NCBI GenBank assembly: GCA_033763355.1
Contig: JANRKT010000082.1
Coordinates: 1 to 20,244, forward strand
Source: JANRKT01 sp033763355
GTDB taxonomy: Bacteria > Bacteroidota > Bacteroidia > Chitinophagales > Chitinophagaceae
Direction of reading: 5' to 3'
Length of the DNA stretch: 20,244 bases
Positions 1 through 8,000 of the stretch are shown piece by piece; within the stretch, counting starts at the first letter, position 1; every line of letters starts with the position of its first letter. A program made the position numbers and the translations under genes. The notes under the pieces are model-generated. The model searched no databases and had not been told where the DNA came from. It saw only the letters and a program-made list of their open reading frames with translations.

Positions 1-660
1 AGGATGTGAGACTATTGCCTCTCCTGCTCCCGGGCCTGTGCCATGGATGATATTGAGTACGCCATCAGGTAAGCCAGCTTCTTTACAGATTTTTGAAAGC
101 AGGAAAGCTGTAACAGGAGTTACTTCACTTGGCTTGGCTAAAACACAGTTGCCTGCCGCCAATGCCGGTGCAATCTTCCATGTAAATAAATAAAGAGGAA
201 GGTTCCATGGAGAGATGCAAGCAACAATACCAATTGGCTGACGCAATGTATAGTTTACGGCTTTATCCTCCATATTATGGCTCTCGGTTGCAAAGTGGAT
301 AATGCCTGTTGCAAAAAAGCGGAAATTGGCCGAAGCCCTTGGAATATCAACTGACTTGCTTAACCAGAGCGGCTTGCCATTATCATTTGTTTCTGCTAAA
401 GCAAGTGTCTCAAGATTTTCGTCAATTAGTTCAGCAATGCGGTTGAGAATTTTAAATCTTTCTTCAACTGGTGTAACGCTCCATAGGGGAAAAACTTTCT
501 GTGCAGCATGAACTGCAGCATCCACATCTTTTTCCTTCGAATCAGGAATCTGTCCATACACTTCAGCAGTTGCAGGATTGATATTATCAATATACTTTCC
601 GCTCAGAGGGCCGATAAGGTTTCCTCCGATGTAGTTTTCGAGATGATATGGTATTTGTAA
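1..660 (-). CDS. Aldehyde dehydrogenase, 2-aminomuconate 6-semialdehyde dehydrogenase type (partial, N-terminal part)
   Basis: The reverse strand is open for 220 codons and runs off the left edge, so this is roughly the first 45% of a ~480-residue NAD-dependent ALDH. Visible family features are the N-terminal GKYIDNINPAT segment, IPRASANFRFFA (about residues 106-117), the oxyanion-hole Asn in ISPWNLPLY (about 153), WKIAPALAAGN and the cofactor-binding KPSE (about 177-180). The catalytic Glu and Cys lie beyond the window. The sequence resembles the ALDH8A1/AMSDH group, which oxidises 2-aminomuconate 6-semialdehyde to 2-aminomuconate. The two preceding enzymes of that route are encoded at 2027-3649, which supports this substrate (inference). 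No ATG, GTG or TTG exists between the in-frame TAA at 670-672 and the conserved N-terminus. The frame starts directly at the end of an octamer repeat array, so the start codon is uncertain; 660 is only the first non-repeat codon. Confidence 0.9.
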
Positions 661-709
661 GTTGATTGATTAATCGTTAATTGGTTAATCAGTTGATTGG
701 TTAATCAGG
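661..709 (+). repeat. Octamer repeat array, left arm of the S23 element
   Basis: Six tandem octamer-like units are seen: GTTGATTG, ATTAATC, GTTAATTG, GTTAATCA, GTTGATTG, GTTAATCA, then GG. The two 16-base blocks at 676-691 and 692-707 differ at one base. The array points towards the S23 gene and ends in GG. A related array in inverse orientation lies at 1132-1160, on the other side of the gene. Its outer edge at 661 abuts the first conserved codon of the aldehyde dehydrogenase. Confidence 0.85.
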
Positions 710-718
710 AAGTGGCTG

Positions 719-1096
719 TTACTTTGGGTTGTGCTTTGATGATTTTGAAACGAATTTTATATAAGCATTCAGTTTCACAAGTATGGTTTCAGCCTTTTGC
801 ATCAAATCATCACATTTTTTCTCCTCAGCTATTTTTCTTCGTTTACATTTTCCCAGCCATGATTTGGTTTCCTGTAATGAACCTCTTGAATAAAAGTAAA
901 ATTGTTTGCTCTCTTTATAATAATACCGGCCGTAACCTTCTGCTATGTTAGCAGAAATGGAATCAGCCGACCTAGCAAGCTGCTTACCTATGGTATCCTT
1001 CTTAAAAATGTCCCATTTTGCTACGATATTCCAAATTTCATCTGAAAATGCTTCAGCCATTTTATACACTTCCAGGTTCTCCAGCGTATATTCCAT
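719..1096 (-). CDS. Four-helix-bundle protein, S23 / 23S rRNA intervening-sequence family
   Basis: The 125-residue product matches the small S23/IVP family. It has an N-terminal helix with the pattern LENLEVYKMAEAF, then the family signature ARSADSISANIAEGYGR at about residues 42-58, followed by a Lys/Glu-rich helical half. The length is usual for the family (about 115-130). Members are encoded in 23S rRNA intervening sequences, and structural relatives (Avd) are accessory proteins of diversity-generating retroelements; the biochemical role of most is unknown. No reverse transcriptase or template/variable repeat was seen here. The gene lies between the dehydrogenase-like gene and the aldehyde dehydrogenase on the same strand and is enclosed by inverted octamer arrays, so it looks like an inserted passenger rather than a pathway gene. 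Start is the ATG at 1094-1096. Confidence 0.88.
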   Translation of the reverse strand: MEYTLENLEVYKMAEAFSDEIWNIVAKWDIFKKDTIGKQLARSADSISANIAEGYGRYYYKESKQFYFYSRGSLQETKSWLGKCKRRKIAEEKKCDDLMQKAETILVKLNAYIKFVSKSSKHNPK

Positions 1097-1131
1097 AAAG
1101 TGAATTTTAAATTAATACTTGTACCCCACCT

Positions 1132-1160
1132 CCCCAATTAACCAATCAACTAATTAACTA
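1132..1160 (-). repeat. Octamer repeat array, right arm of the S23 element
   Basis: Read on the minus strand the array is GTTAATTA, GTTGATTG, GTTAATTG, GGG, so it is the inverse counterpart of 661-709. Its outer edge includes the TAG stop codon (1158-1160) of the short-chain dehydrogenase-like gene. Confidence 0.85.
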
Positions 1161-1943
1161 TATACTCCCCGTTCTTCCCCCATCTACCGGAATACTCACA
1201 CCATTTACATAAGATGCCGCAGGCGATGCAAGAAAGGCGGCCACTGCTGCTATTTCAGATGATTCGCCAAAACGTTTCATGGGTACCTCCTCCTGCATTT
1301 GCTGTTCCACTTCTTCTTTGGTAATCTTTTTACCCGCTGCAATATTTAGTATTAGGTTGTCTAATCTTTGTGTACGTGTAAAGCCCGGCAATACATTGTT
1401 TACAGTAATATTATACTGCCCTAATTCATTAGCCATTGTTTTTGCCCATGAAGCTACTGCGCCGCGTATCGTATTGCTGACACCAAGGTTTTTTAAAGGA
1501 ATTTTTACTGAAGTGGAGATGATATTAATAATACGGCCGTACGCCTCCTTTTTCATGGATGGAATAACAGCCTGCGTCAAAATATGGTTGCATATCAGGT
1601 GCTGGTTAAAGGCATGAAGAAATGCTTCTTCCGTTGCTTCGGTTATGGGCCCTGCAGGCGGGCCTCCGGTATTATTAATTAAAATGTGAACCGAATGGCC
1701 TTTTACATGCTTATTGATTATACTTTTCAGTTCATCCGGTTTACTGAAATCAGCAACAAGGTAACCATGTTGTTGCCTCAATGCAATATCAAGGTTGTGA
1801 ACGGCAAGCTTCAGAGCTTCTTCATTTCTTGCAATTAAAGTACAACTGGCGCCAAGCAGGGCAAGTTCTTCTGCAATGGCAAGACCAATACCCTGTGTAC
1901 TTCCGCAAATGATGGCATTTTTTTCTTCCAGTGACAGTCGCAT
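1158..1943 (-). CDS. Short-chain dehydrogenase/reductase-like protein lacking the YxxxK catalytic pair
   Basis: The 261-residue protein has an SDR Rossmann fold. The nucleotide-binding loop is CGSTQGIG (13-20), the NNAG-type motif is NNTGG (90-94), an Asn lies at 119, and the C-terminal VSIPVDGGRTG is typical of FabG-like SDRs. A Ser equivalent to the catalytic Ser is present in STS (143-145). Where YxxxK should follow, the sequence is S156-N-T-I-R160, so both catalytic Tyr and Lys are replaced. From memory, SDRs with this LGVSNTIR-type motif form a recognisable subgroup, so this is probably not a decayed gene. It is divergent from the 3-hydroxyanthranilate dioxygenase gene and may serve the same pathway (inference), but its substrate is unknown. 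ATG at 1941-1943; the TAG stop lies inside the octamer array. Confidence 0.88.
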   Translation of the reverse strand: MRLSLEEKNAIICGSTQGIGLAIAEELALLGASCTLIARNEEALKLAVHNLDIALRQQHGYLVADFSKPDELKSIINKHVKGHSVHILINNTGGPPAGPITEATEEAFLHAFNQHLICNHILTQAVIPSMKKEAYGRIINIISTSVKIPLKNLGVSNTIRGAVASWAKTMANELGQYNITVNNVLPGFTRTQRLDNLILNIAAGKKITKEEVEQQMQEEVPMKRFGESSEIAAVAAFLASPAASYVNGVSIPVDGGRTGSI

Positions 1944-1966
1944 AGCAAACCGATGTTTTCAATAGC

Positions 1967-1974
1967 CAAACCTA
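1967..1974 (-). promoter_or_regulatory. Candidate -7 box for the leftward kynurenine genes
   Basis: The minus strand reads TAGGTTTG, an exact match to the Bacteroidota TAnnTTTG box. It lies 23 bases before the ATG of the dehydrogenase-like gene, in the 83-bp divergent gap 1944-2026. I see no good TTTG at the expected -33 distance. On the plus strand the same gap contains TAATTTTC (1987-1994), a weaker candidate for the dioxygenase gene. Confidence 0.35.
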
Positions 1975-2026
1975 AGTAAAATGTTGTAATTTTCTATTGA
2001 AATCATTCACACCAAAATCATTTGTC

Positions 2027-2551
2027 ATGGCAGTAGCATCTCCTTTTAACCTGAAGAAATGGATTGATGAACACCGCGACCTGCTGAAACCCCCTGTAGG
2101 TAACCAATGCGTGTACAAAGACGCCGAAAATTTTATTGTAATGGTGGTTGGCGGGCCCAATGCACGCAAAGATTATCACTTTAATGAAACCGAAGAACTG
2201 TATTACCAGGTGGAAGGTGATATTGTAGTAAAAATTATTGACAACGGGGAATTCAAAGACATCGCCATTAAAGAAGGTGAAATGTTTTTGTTGCCTCCCA
2301 GGACGCCACATTCGCCACAACGCGGACCCGGCACAGTGGGCCTTGTAATTGAAAAGAAAAGAGAAAGCGAAGACGATGGCTTTATGTGGTTCTGTGAAAA
2401 ATGCGGAAATAAATTATATGAGGAAACACTGCACGTGGATGATATAGTTAAACAATTGCCCCCTGTTATGAACCGTTTCTGGGAAGACACCATGAAAAGA
2501 ACATGTGATAAGTGCGGGGCAGTGATGGAACCGCCGGTAAAGAAAAGTTAA
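2027..2551 (+). CDS. nbaC: 3-hydroxyanthranilate 3,4-dioxygenase
   Basis: The 174-residue cupin protein opens the ring of 3-hydroxyanthranilate with O2 to give 2-amino-3-carboxymuconate semialdehyde (ACMS). The sequence shows the catalytic Fe(II) ligands His51, Glu57 and His95 and the substrate-binding Arg47 and Arg99, at the numbering known for the bacterial enzyme. It also has the second, rubredoxin-like iron site CEKC (123-126) and CDKC (160-163), which marks the bacterial form. The ATG at 2027 gives the family's usual length and MAVASPFNL start; an upstream in-frame TTG at 1997 would add ten unsupported residues. The next gene on the same strand is the decarboxylase for its unstable product, about 105 bp away. 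Stop codon TAA overlaps the start of an octamer repeat element. Confidence 0.97.
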   Translation: MAVASPFNLKKWIDEHRDLLKPPVGNQCVYKDAENFIVMVVGGPNARKDYHFNETEELYYQVEGDIVVKIIDNGEFKDIAIKEGEMFLLPPRTPHSPQRGPGTVGLVIEKKRESEDDGFMWFCEKCGNKLYEETLHVDDIVKQLPPVMNRFWEDTMKRTCDKCGAVMEPPVKKS

Positions 2552-2656
2552 TTGGTTAATTTGTTTATTGGGAAGTTTACTGATAAATACATTTACTGCC
2601 AAAACCTGGGATGTTTTTTCCCAATTAACCAATTAACTAATAACTCAATTAACTAA
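2547..2656. repeat. Inverted octamer-array element without a gene (MITE-like)
   Basis: The left arm (2547-2574) is GTTAATTG, GTTAATTT, GTTTATTG, GGAA. The right arm (2618-2656), in reverse complement, contains GTTAATTG, AGTTATTA, GTTAATTG, GTTAATTG, GGAA. The innermost 23 bases of the arms match at 20 positions when inverted, separated by 43 bases of unremarkable sequence. The unit and layout are those of the element at 661-1160. It fills the whole gap between the dioxygenase stop codon and the decarboxylase ATG, and in RNA could form a long hairpin between the two cistrons. Confidence 0.75.
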
Positions 2657-3649
2657 ATGCGGATAGACATCCACACCCACATCATGCCGGAACATATGCC
2701 TAACTGGACACAAAAGTTTGGTTATGGAGAATTTATTCATCTGGAACACCGCAACTGCGAAGCCTGCATGATAAAGGGCGATAAACTGTTCCGTATTGTG
2801 GAAGAAAATTGTTTTAAAGAGGATGTCCGCATAAAACAAATGGATGAAACGGATGTGACCGTTCAGGTACTTTCAACCATTCCTGTTTTATTTAATTATT
2901 GGGCAAAGCCGGCTGATGGCCTGGAAACAGCAAGGTTTTTTAACGACCACATTGCTGAAGTGGTAAACAAAGAACCCAAACGCTTTTTTGGCCTGGGAAC
3001 TGTTCCGATGCAGCATGTTGATTTAGCTATTAAAGAAATGGAGCGGTGTGTAACTGAACTCAAAATGCCGGGGCTTGAGATTGGAAGCAATATCAATGGA
3101 GAAAATTTATCAGAGCGAAAATTCTTTCCTTTTTATGAAGCTGCAGAAAAACGGGGTTGTGCGTTGTTCATCCATCCGTGGGAAATGATGGGTGAAAAAC
3201 AAATGGAAAAATACTGGTTGCCCTGGCTGGTGGGCATGCCTGCTGAAACATCAAGGGCTGTTTGCTCATTGATTTTTGGCGGTGTTTTTGAAAAATTCCC
3301 CAAACTGCGTGTAGCCTTTGCTCATGGTGGCGGTTCATTCCCGTTTACCATCGGAAGAATAGAACACGGTTTTGATGCAAGGCCCGACCTTGTAGCTGTT
3401 GATAACAACATCAATCCCCGAAATTATATCGGAAAATTCTGGGTTGATAGCCTTGTGCATGATAAAAAAGCGCTGCACTATTTAATTGATGTGATGGGAG
3501 AAGATAAAATATGCCTCGGCAGCGATTACCCTTTTCCGCTCGGCGAACATCATCCCGGAAAGCTTATTGAACAAATGAAGCTTGATAATAAAACAACTGA
3601 AAAGATATTTTACAGCAATGCATTAAACTGGTTAGGCAGTCAGCAATGA
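2657..3649 (+). CDS. nbaD: 2-amino-3-carboxymuconate-6-semialdehyde decarboxylase (ACMSD)
   Basis: The 330-residue amidohydrolase-superfamily TIM barrel decarboxylates ACMS to 2-aminomuconate 6-semialdehyde and so diverts it from quinolinate and NAD formation. The metal ligands are visible: His6 and His8 in DIHTH, His173 in FIHPW and Asp290 in GSDYPFP. The catalytic His223 lies in FAHGGGSFPF, and Arg46 and Arg234 match the substrate-binding arginines of Pseudomonas ACMSD. The length equals the family norm. The ATG lies immediately after the repeat element at 2547-2656. The product of this step is the expected substrate of the aldehyde dehydrogenase at the left edge. The 3' end overlaps the convergent acetyltransferase gene by 18 bp. 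Confidence 0.97.
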   Translation: MRIDIHTHIMPEHMPNWTQKFGYGEFIHLEHRNCEACMIKGDKLFRIVEENCFKEDVRIKQMDETDVTVQVLSTIPVLFNYWAKPADGLETARFFNDHIAEVVNKEPKRFFGLGTVPMQHVDLAIKEMERCVTELKMPGLEIGSNINGENLSERKFFPFYEAAEKRGCALFIHPWEMMGEKQMEKYWLPWLVGMPAETSRAVCSLIFGGVFEKFPKLRVAFAHGGGSFPFTIGRIEHGFDARPDLVAVDNNINPRNYIGKFWVDSLVHDKKALHYLIDVMGEDKICLGSDYPFPLGEHHPGKLIEQMKLDNKTTEKIFYSNALNWLGSQQ

Positions 3650-4114
3650 TTTATTCATGGTGTAATTGATAAATGCTGTTCCCCCAAGCATTTTGCTGTT
3701 TTTCTTTACAACAACAAACCCCATCTTTTCAAAAAAAGGTTTTGCAGTAATGCTGGCATCAGAATAAATGTGGTGTATCTTCTGTTCTGCAGCATAACGC
3801 TCAAGCTCCTTTATCAGCAAATTTGCTATCCCCCTTCCCTGGCAGTCTTTATGCACATACATTAAATCAAGATAACCATCTGATGCAAAGGAAGCAAAAC
3901 CGCAAATGCTGTTTTCCATCTCAGCAACTATAAAATACTGTTCATTCATCCTGGCAAGAAACTTTTCGCTCTTATCAGCGGATTGTGCCCATATCTTCAC
4001 CTGTTCTTCATTATAATCTTTCCGGTTTACATGAAGAACAGTACTGCGGAATATACCGGTTATTTCATCAATATCTTCCGGTGAAGCCCTGCGGATAAAA
4101 ACATCAGATGGCAT
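3632..4114 (-). CDS. GNAT family N-acetyltransferase
   Basis: The 160-residue protein has a complete GNAT fold. VFIRRASPEDIDEITGIF opens the domain, GYLDLMYVHKDCQGRGIANLL (80-100) covers strand 4 and the acetyl-CoA pyrophosphate loop (QGRGIA, 92-97), and AKPFFEKMGFVVV is the usual C-terminal segment. The acceptor substrate cannot be read from the sequence. It follows the PaiB-like gene by 30 bp on the same strand, so they are probably co-transcribed; in Bacillus subtilis paiA (a polyamine GNAT) and paiB are likewise paired. ATG at 4112-4114; the stop codon lies inside the end of the decarboxylase gene on the other strand. Confidence 0.9.
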   Translation of the reverse strand: MPSDVFIRRASPEDIDEITGIFRSTVLHVNRKDYNEEQVKIWAQSADKSEKFLARMNEQYFIVAEMENSICGFASFASDGYLDLMYVHKDCQGRGIANLLIKELERYAAEQKIHHIYSDASITAKPFFEKMGFVVVKKNSKMLGGTAFINYTMNKSLLTA

Positions 4115-4144
4115 TTATAAAAAGAATTAAACGGGATGGCCCGT

Positions 4145-4807
4145 TCAGGAAAGAAAATTTTCTTTATGTCCTTCATCAAATACTTTTGAAACCCTTTGCT
4201 CCATAATATCTGCTATCTGTCCCGCGTCTTTATCCTCCTGCGCTTTCAGTTTCTCAATAATATTATGGTAACTTTTTTCATTCCGGTTCTGGCTCAGTTT
4301 AAAAACGTTGTCAATTGCCGTTACTTCAATTTCAAAAGCAATAATGGCTTTCATCAGTTTCTGCCGGTATTCGGCGGGAAGGTTATCAAACACTGTAGTG
4401 GAATGTGTGTTATTGTTTTCAAAATGAAGGGTGAGCTTTCGAAGTAATTCTTCCAATCCCTTTTCATCTGTAAAACGTAAAATACCTCTTGCATGCACAG
4501 ACATATAATTCCATGTTGAAGCCTGGTGTGGGTTATCGTACCATGTGGCGCTAACGTAAGTATGCGGCCCGGTAAAAACAGCCAAAACATCCGGGTTTTG
4601 TTCAAAAGCCCTGTGATGGTCCGTCTGCCGCATAATGTGGCCGTGAAAAATAAGCTTATCCCCTCTTTCTTCAACTAATAAAGGAACCTGTGTAGCAACA
4701 GGTTTATTGTTTTTATCACAACCTGAAAGAAATGCGAAGGGAAATTGCTTCATAAAGGTTACAACAACCGTGTGGTCTTTTTCTTTAAAATAAGGAAGGT
4801 TATACAT
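4145..4807 (-). CDS. PaiB-like FMN-binding split-barrel protein
   Basis: The 220-residue protein belongs to the PaiB family (often annotated FMN-binding negative transcriptional regulator). Family features are the MYxxxxFxEKD start, the split-barrel strand with ATQVPLLVE, FHGHIMRQTDHH, the DNPHQASTWNYMSVHARG block, and the C-terminal helical segment NIIEKLKAQ. PaiB proteins bind a flavin-like ligand; the regulatory role was proposed from B. subtilis sporulation and protease genes and is not shown here. An in-frame GTG at 4822 would add five residues, but the ATG at 4805-4807 reproduces the family N-terminus, so I prefer it. It precedes the GNAT gene and is divergent from gltB. Confidence 0.9.
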   Translation of the reverse strand: MYNLPYFKEKDHTVVVTFMKQFPFAFLSGCDKNNKPVATQVPLLVEERGDKLIFHGHIMRQTDHHRAFEQNPDVLAVFTGPHTYVSATWYDNPHQASTWNYMSVHARGILRFTDEKGLEELLRKLTLHFENNNTHSTTVFDNLPAEYRQKLMKAIIAFEIEVTAIDNVFKLSQNRNEKSYHNIIEKLKAQEDKDAGQIADIMEQRVSKVFDEGHKENFLS

Positions 4808-4918
4808 GGCATGAAGGTACACCCTATAACCGTATCGGGTAACCCCTGGAACTCCCGGCAGTCGTACATTTTGCTCTTATACCTCCTGTGGGCATGCTGT
4901 GGGGAAAAATCTTTCAGG

Positions 4919-4954
4919 CTTGTTAATAATTCCGGCTTTTTTCCCGTAACTTTA
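4919..4954 (+). promoter_or_regulatory. Candidate gltB promoter
   Basis: In the 228-bp gap 4808-5035 the sequence TAACTTTA (4947-4954) matches the Bacteroidota -7 box at seven of eight positions. CTTG at 4919-4922 is a possible -33 element, though the 24-base spacing is long. A second weaker box TTTCTTTG is at 4970-4977. An AAAAAGGA stretch about 8 bases before the gltB ATG is one of the few Shine-Dalgarno-like sequences in the window. Confidence 0.35.
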
Positions 4955-5035
4955 TGCAGTTGCTTGTCATTTCTTTGCATTCCGTCTTGAAAACCTGCTA
5001 TTTTATTGAAAATTATTCAAGAAAAAGGATACTTC

Positions 5036-8000
5036 ATGGCAAGTAACTACGGGTTGTACCATCCCTCATTTGAACACGACTCCTGCGGCATTGGTTTCGT
5101 AGCAAGTATTAAAGGCAATAAATCTCATCAAAACATCTCCGACGCATTGACTGTGCTGGAGAACATGGAGCACCGCGGCGCATGTGGTTGCGAAAACAAT
5201 ACCGGCGACGGGGCAGGCATCATGATTCAGACGCCGCATGAATTTTTCTTTGAAGAATGTCTCAAACTCGGCGTTCACCTGCCATCATTTGGCAAGTATG
5301 GTGTGGGAGTGATCTTTTTTCCAAAAGAAATTAAACTGAGAGAAGAATGCCGTGATATTTTTAACCGCACAGCAGATAAACTCGGGCTTGAAATACTTAC
5401 TTACCGCAAAGTACCGGTAAATCCTGAAGGTATCGGCGCTACCGCCCTGAGTGTAGAGCCCGAAATGGAACAGGTTTTTGTAGCCTGTCCCGATCATATT
5501 ATAAGACCCGAAGATTTTGAACGCAAACTTTTTGTTTTGCGCAATCATGCCACCCATCTTATCAACAGCACCGTTAAAAAAGATGCCATTGGATTTTATA
5601 TTGCATCGCTTTCTTATAAAACTGTAGTTTATAAAGGCCAGTTAACAAGTCTGCAGGTAAGGCAGTACTTCCCTGACCTGAACAACAAAAGAATTGTAAG
5701 CGCTTTCGGATTGGTCCACTCCCGTTTTGCCACCAATACTTTTCCTTCATGGAAACTGGCACAGCCTTTCAGGTTTATCGCTCATAATGGTGAGATCAAC
5801 ACCTTGCAGGGAAATTTAAACTGGCTTAAAACAAGCGAACACAGCTTCACTTCTCCCTATTTTTCAAAAGAAGAAATGGAGATGTTGCTGCCGATCGTAA
5901 CAGGCGGGCAATCTGATTCAGCCTGCCTGAATAATATGATTGAACTGCTTACTATGACGGGCAGGGGCCTTCCCCATGTAATGATGATGCTGATACCCGA
6001 AGCATGGGATGGCAATGATCAGATGGACCAGAATAAAAAAGCATTTTACGAATACCATGCCTCCATTATGGAACCCTGGGATGGGCCGGCTTCTATTTCA
6101 TTTACGGATGGAAAAATAATTGGTGCAACGCTTGACAGGAATGGTTTAAGGCCTTCGAGGTATTGCGTTACAACAGATGACAGGGTTATCATGGCATCTG
6201 AAACCGGTGTATTGCCTGTTGACCCGGGAAAAGTAAAAGAAAAAGGAAGGCTGCAGCCCGGTAAAATGTTTGTGGTGGATATGGAACAGGGCCGCATTAT
6301 AAGCGATGAAGAACTAAAACAAAAAATCTGTTCTCAAAAACCTTATGGCGACTGGCTTTACCAATATAAAATAAGGCTTGAAGAACTGCCCGAGCCGAGG
6401 GTAACTTTTTCACATCTTTCAGATGAATCAGTTTTAAAATACCAGAAGTCTTTTGGCTATACAACAGAAGATATTGATACATTGATAAAGCCCATGGCGC
6501 TGGATGGCAAAGAACCTGTAGGTTCGATGGGCACTGATATTCCGCTTGCAGTATTAAGCGACCAGCCGCAGCATTTGTCTTCTTACTTTAAACAACTTTT
6601 TGCACAGGTAACCAACCCGCCTATTGACCCCATCCGTGAAAGAATGGTGATGAGCCTTGCCACTTTTGTGGGCAACAATGGCAACCTGCTGGAGGAAGAC
6701 CCGATGCATTGCCATACTGTAGCGCTTAAACAGCCCGTGCTTACCAGTAAAGAGCTTGAAAAAATCCGTAGTATTGATACGGGTATCTTTCAGGCCAAAA
6801 CATTGCAAACCTATTTCAGGGCCGACGGGAAACCCGATTCGCTTAAAAGAGGTATTGAACGCCTGTGCCGCTATGCAGAAGATGCCGTGCATGACGGATT
6901 TGAAGTATTGATACTTTGCGACCGTGCTGTTGACAGCGACCATGCTGCTATTCCATCTTTACTGGCAACTGCTGCAGTGCACCACCATTTAATAAGAAAA
7001 GGTTTAAGGGGACAGGTTGGTATTGTGGTGGAAGCAGGTGATGTTTGGGAAGTACATCATTTTGCATGTTTGCTTGCATTTGGCGCAACAGCCATTAACC
7101 CTTACCTGGCATTGGCCACCATACGTAACATGAAAGCCAATGGCACGCTGCAAACCGGGCTTGATTGGGAACAGCTCCGGTACAATTACATTAAAGCAGT
7201 ATGTGACGGATTGCTGAAAGTTTTTTCAAAGATGGGCATCTCCACTTTGCAGTCTTACCAGGGTGCACAGATATTTGAAATACTCGGCATTAACCAGGAA
7301 GTGGTTGACAAATATTTTACCGGCGCTGTAAGCCGCATACAGGGTGTGGGCCTTGAGGAAATTGCAAAGGAAGCATTGGTAAAACATTATTTCGCTTTCA
7401 GTAAAAAAGATGTGCCCGTAAATCGTCTGCCCGTTGGCGGTATTTACCAGTGGAAGCGCAAAGGCGAATTTCATTTGTTCAATCCCACCAGCATACATCT
7501 GCTGCAGTATGCAACAAAAATGAACGACTACAATACTTTTAAGAAGTATTCAAAATATGTAAACGACCAGAGCGAAAAAGCGGCCACGTTGAGGAGCCTG
7601 TTTGAATTTAAACGCAACAGGGCTTCTCTTTCAATTGATGAAGTAGAACCGGCTGAAAATATTTACAAACGTTTTGCCACAGGCGCAATGAGCTTTGGTT
7701 CCATTTCGTGGGAGGCGCACACAACATTGGCTATTGCCATGAACCGCCTTGGCGGAAAGAGCAATACCGGTGAAGGCGGTGAAGACGAAAGAAGATATGA
7801 ACCATTACCCAATGGTGATTCCATGCGCAGCGCCATCAAGCAGGTTGCATCTGCAAGGTTTGGTGTTACCAGTTTATATCTTACTGAAGCAGATGAACTG
7901 CAGATTAAAATGGCACAGGGTGCAAAGCCCGGTGAAGGCGGACAGTTGCCCGGCCATAAGGTAGATGAATGGATTGGCAGGACAAGGCATTCCACTCCGG

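Larger units (their letters stand above)
661..1160. mobile_element. Candidate S23-gene cassette bounded by inverted octamer arrays
   Basis: About 500 bp comprise a left array (661-709), a four-helix-bundle gene (719-1096) and a right array (1132-1160). The right array reads in reverse complement as GTTAATTA, GTTGATTG, GTTAATTG, GGG. The arms could pair in RNA or act as terminal inverted repeats. In several bacteria S23-family proteins are encoded inside 23S rRNA intervening sequences, which also have complementary ends. This copy would be a comparable element sitting between protein genes. No transposase is present and no target-site duplication was identified, so mobility is inference. Confidence 0.45.

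Noticed and set aside
661..709. Short tandem repeats as a possible CRISPR array
   Set aside because: The units are contiguous 8/16-mers without spacers and recur as inverted arms around other sequence.
697..951. Open frame on + opposite the S23 gene
   Set aside because: It lacks recognisable protein features and lies antisense to a clear family member that begins and ends within it or nearby.
719..1096. S23 protein as the Avd accessory of a diversity-generating retroelement
   Set aside because: No reverse transcriptase, template repeat or variable repeat is visible in the window.
1097..1131. Own promoter for the S23 gene inside the cassette
   Set aside because: No TAnnTTTG-type box is visible in this short stretch.
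1997..2026. Upstream TTG start extending the dioxygenase by ten residues
   Set aside because: The ATG at 2027 reproduces the family numbering of all metal and substrate ligands exactly.
4808..4822. GTG start for the PaiB-like protein
   Set aside because: The ATG at 4807 gives the conserved MYxxxxF start; the extra five residues have no counterpart.
4823..5035. Sigma-54 promoter for gltB (GGCA...TTGC near 4856-4874)
   Set aside because: The spacing between GG and GC is 14 instead of 10 bases.
6554..6943. Long open frame opposite gltB (and similar ones opposite gltD, ppc and thrA)
   Set aside because: These are antisense to strongly conserved coding sequence and their translations show no family features.
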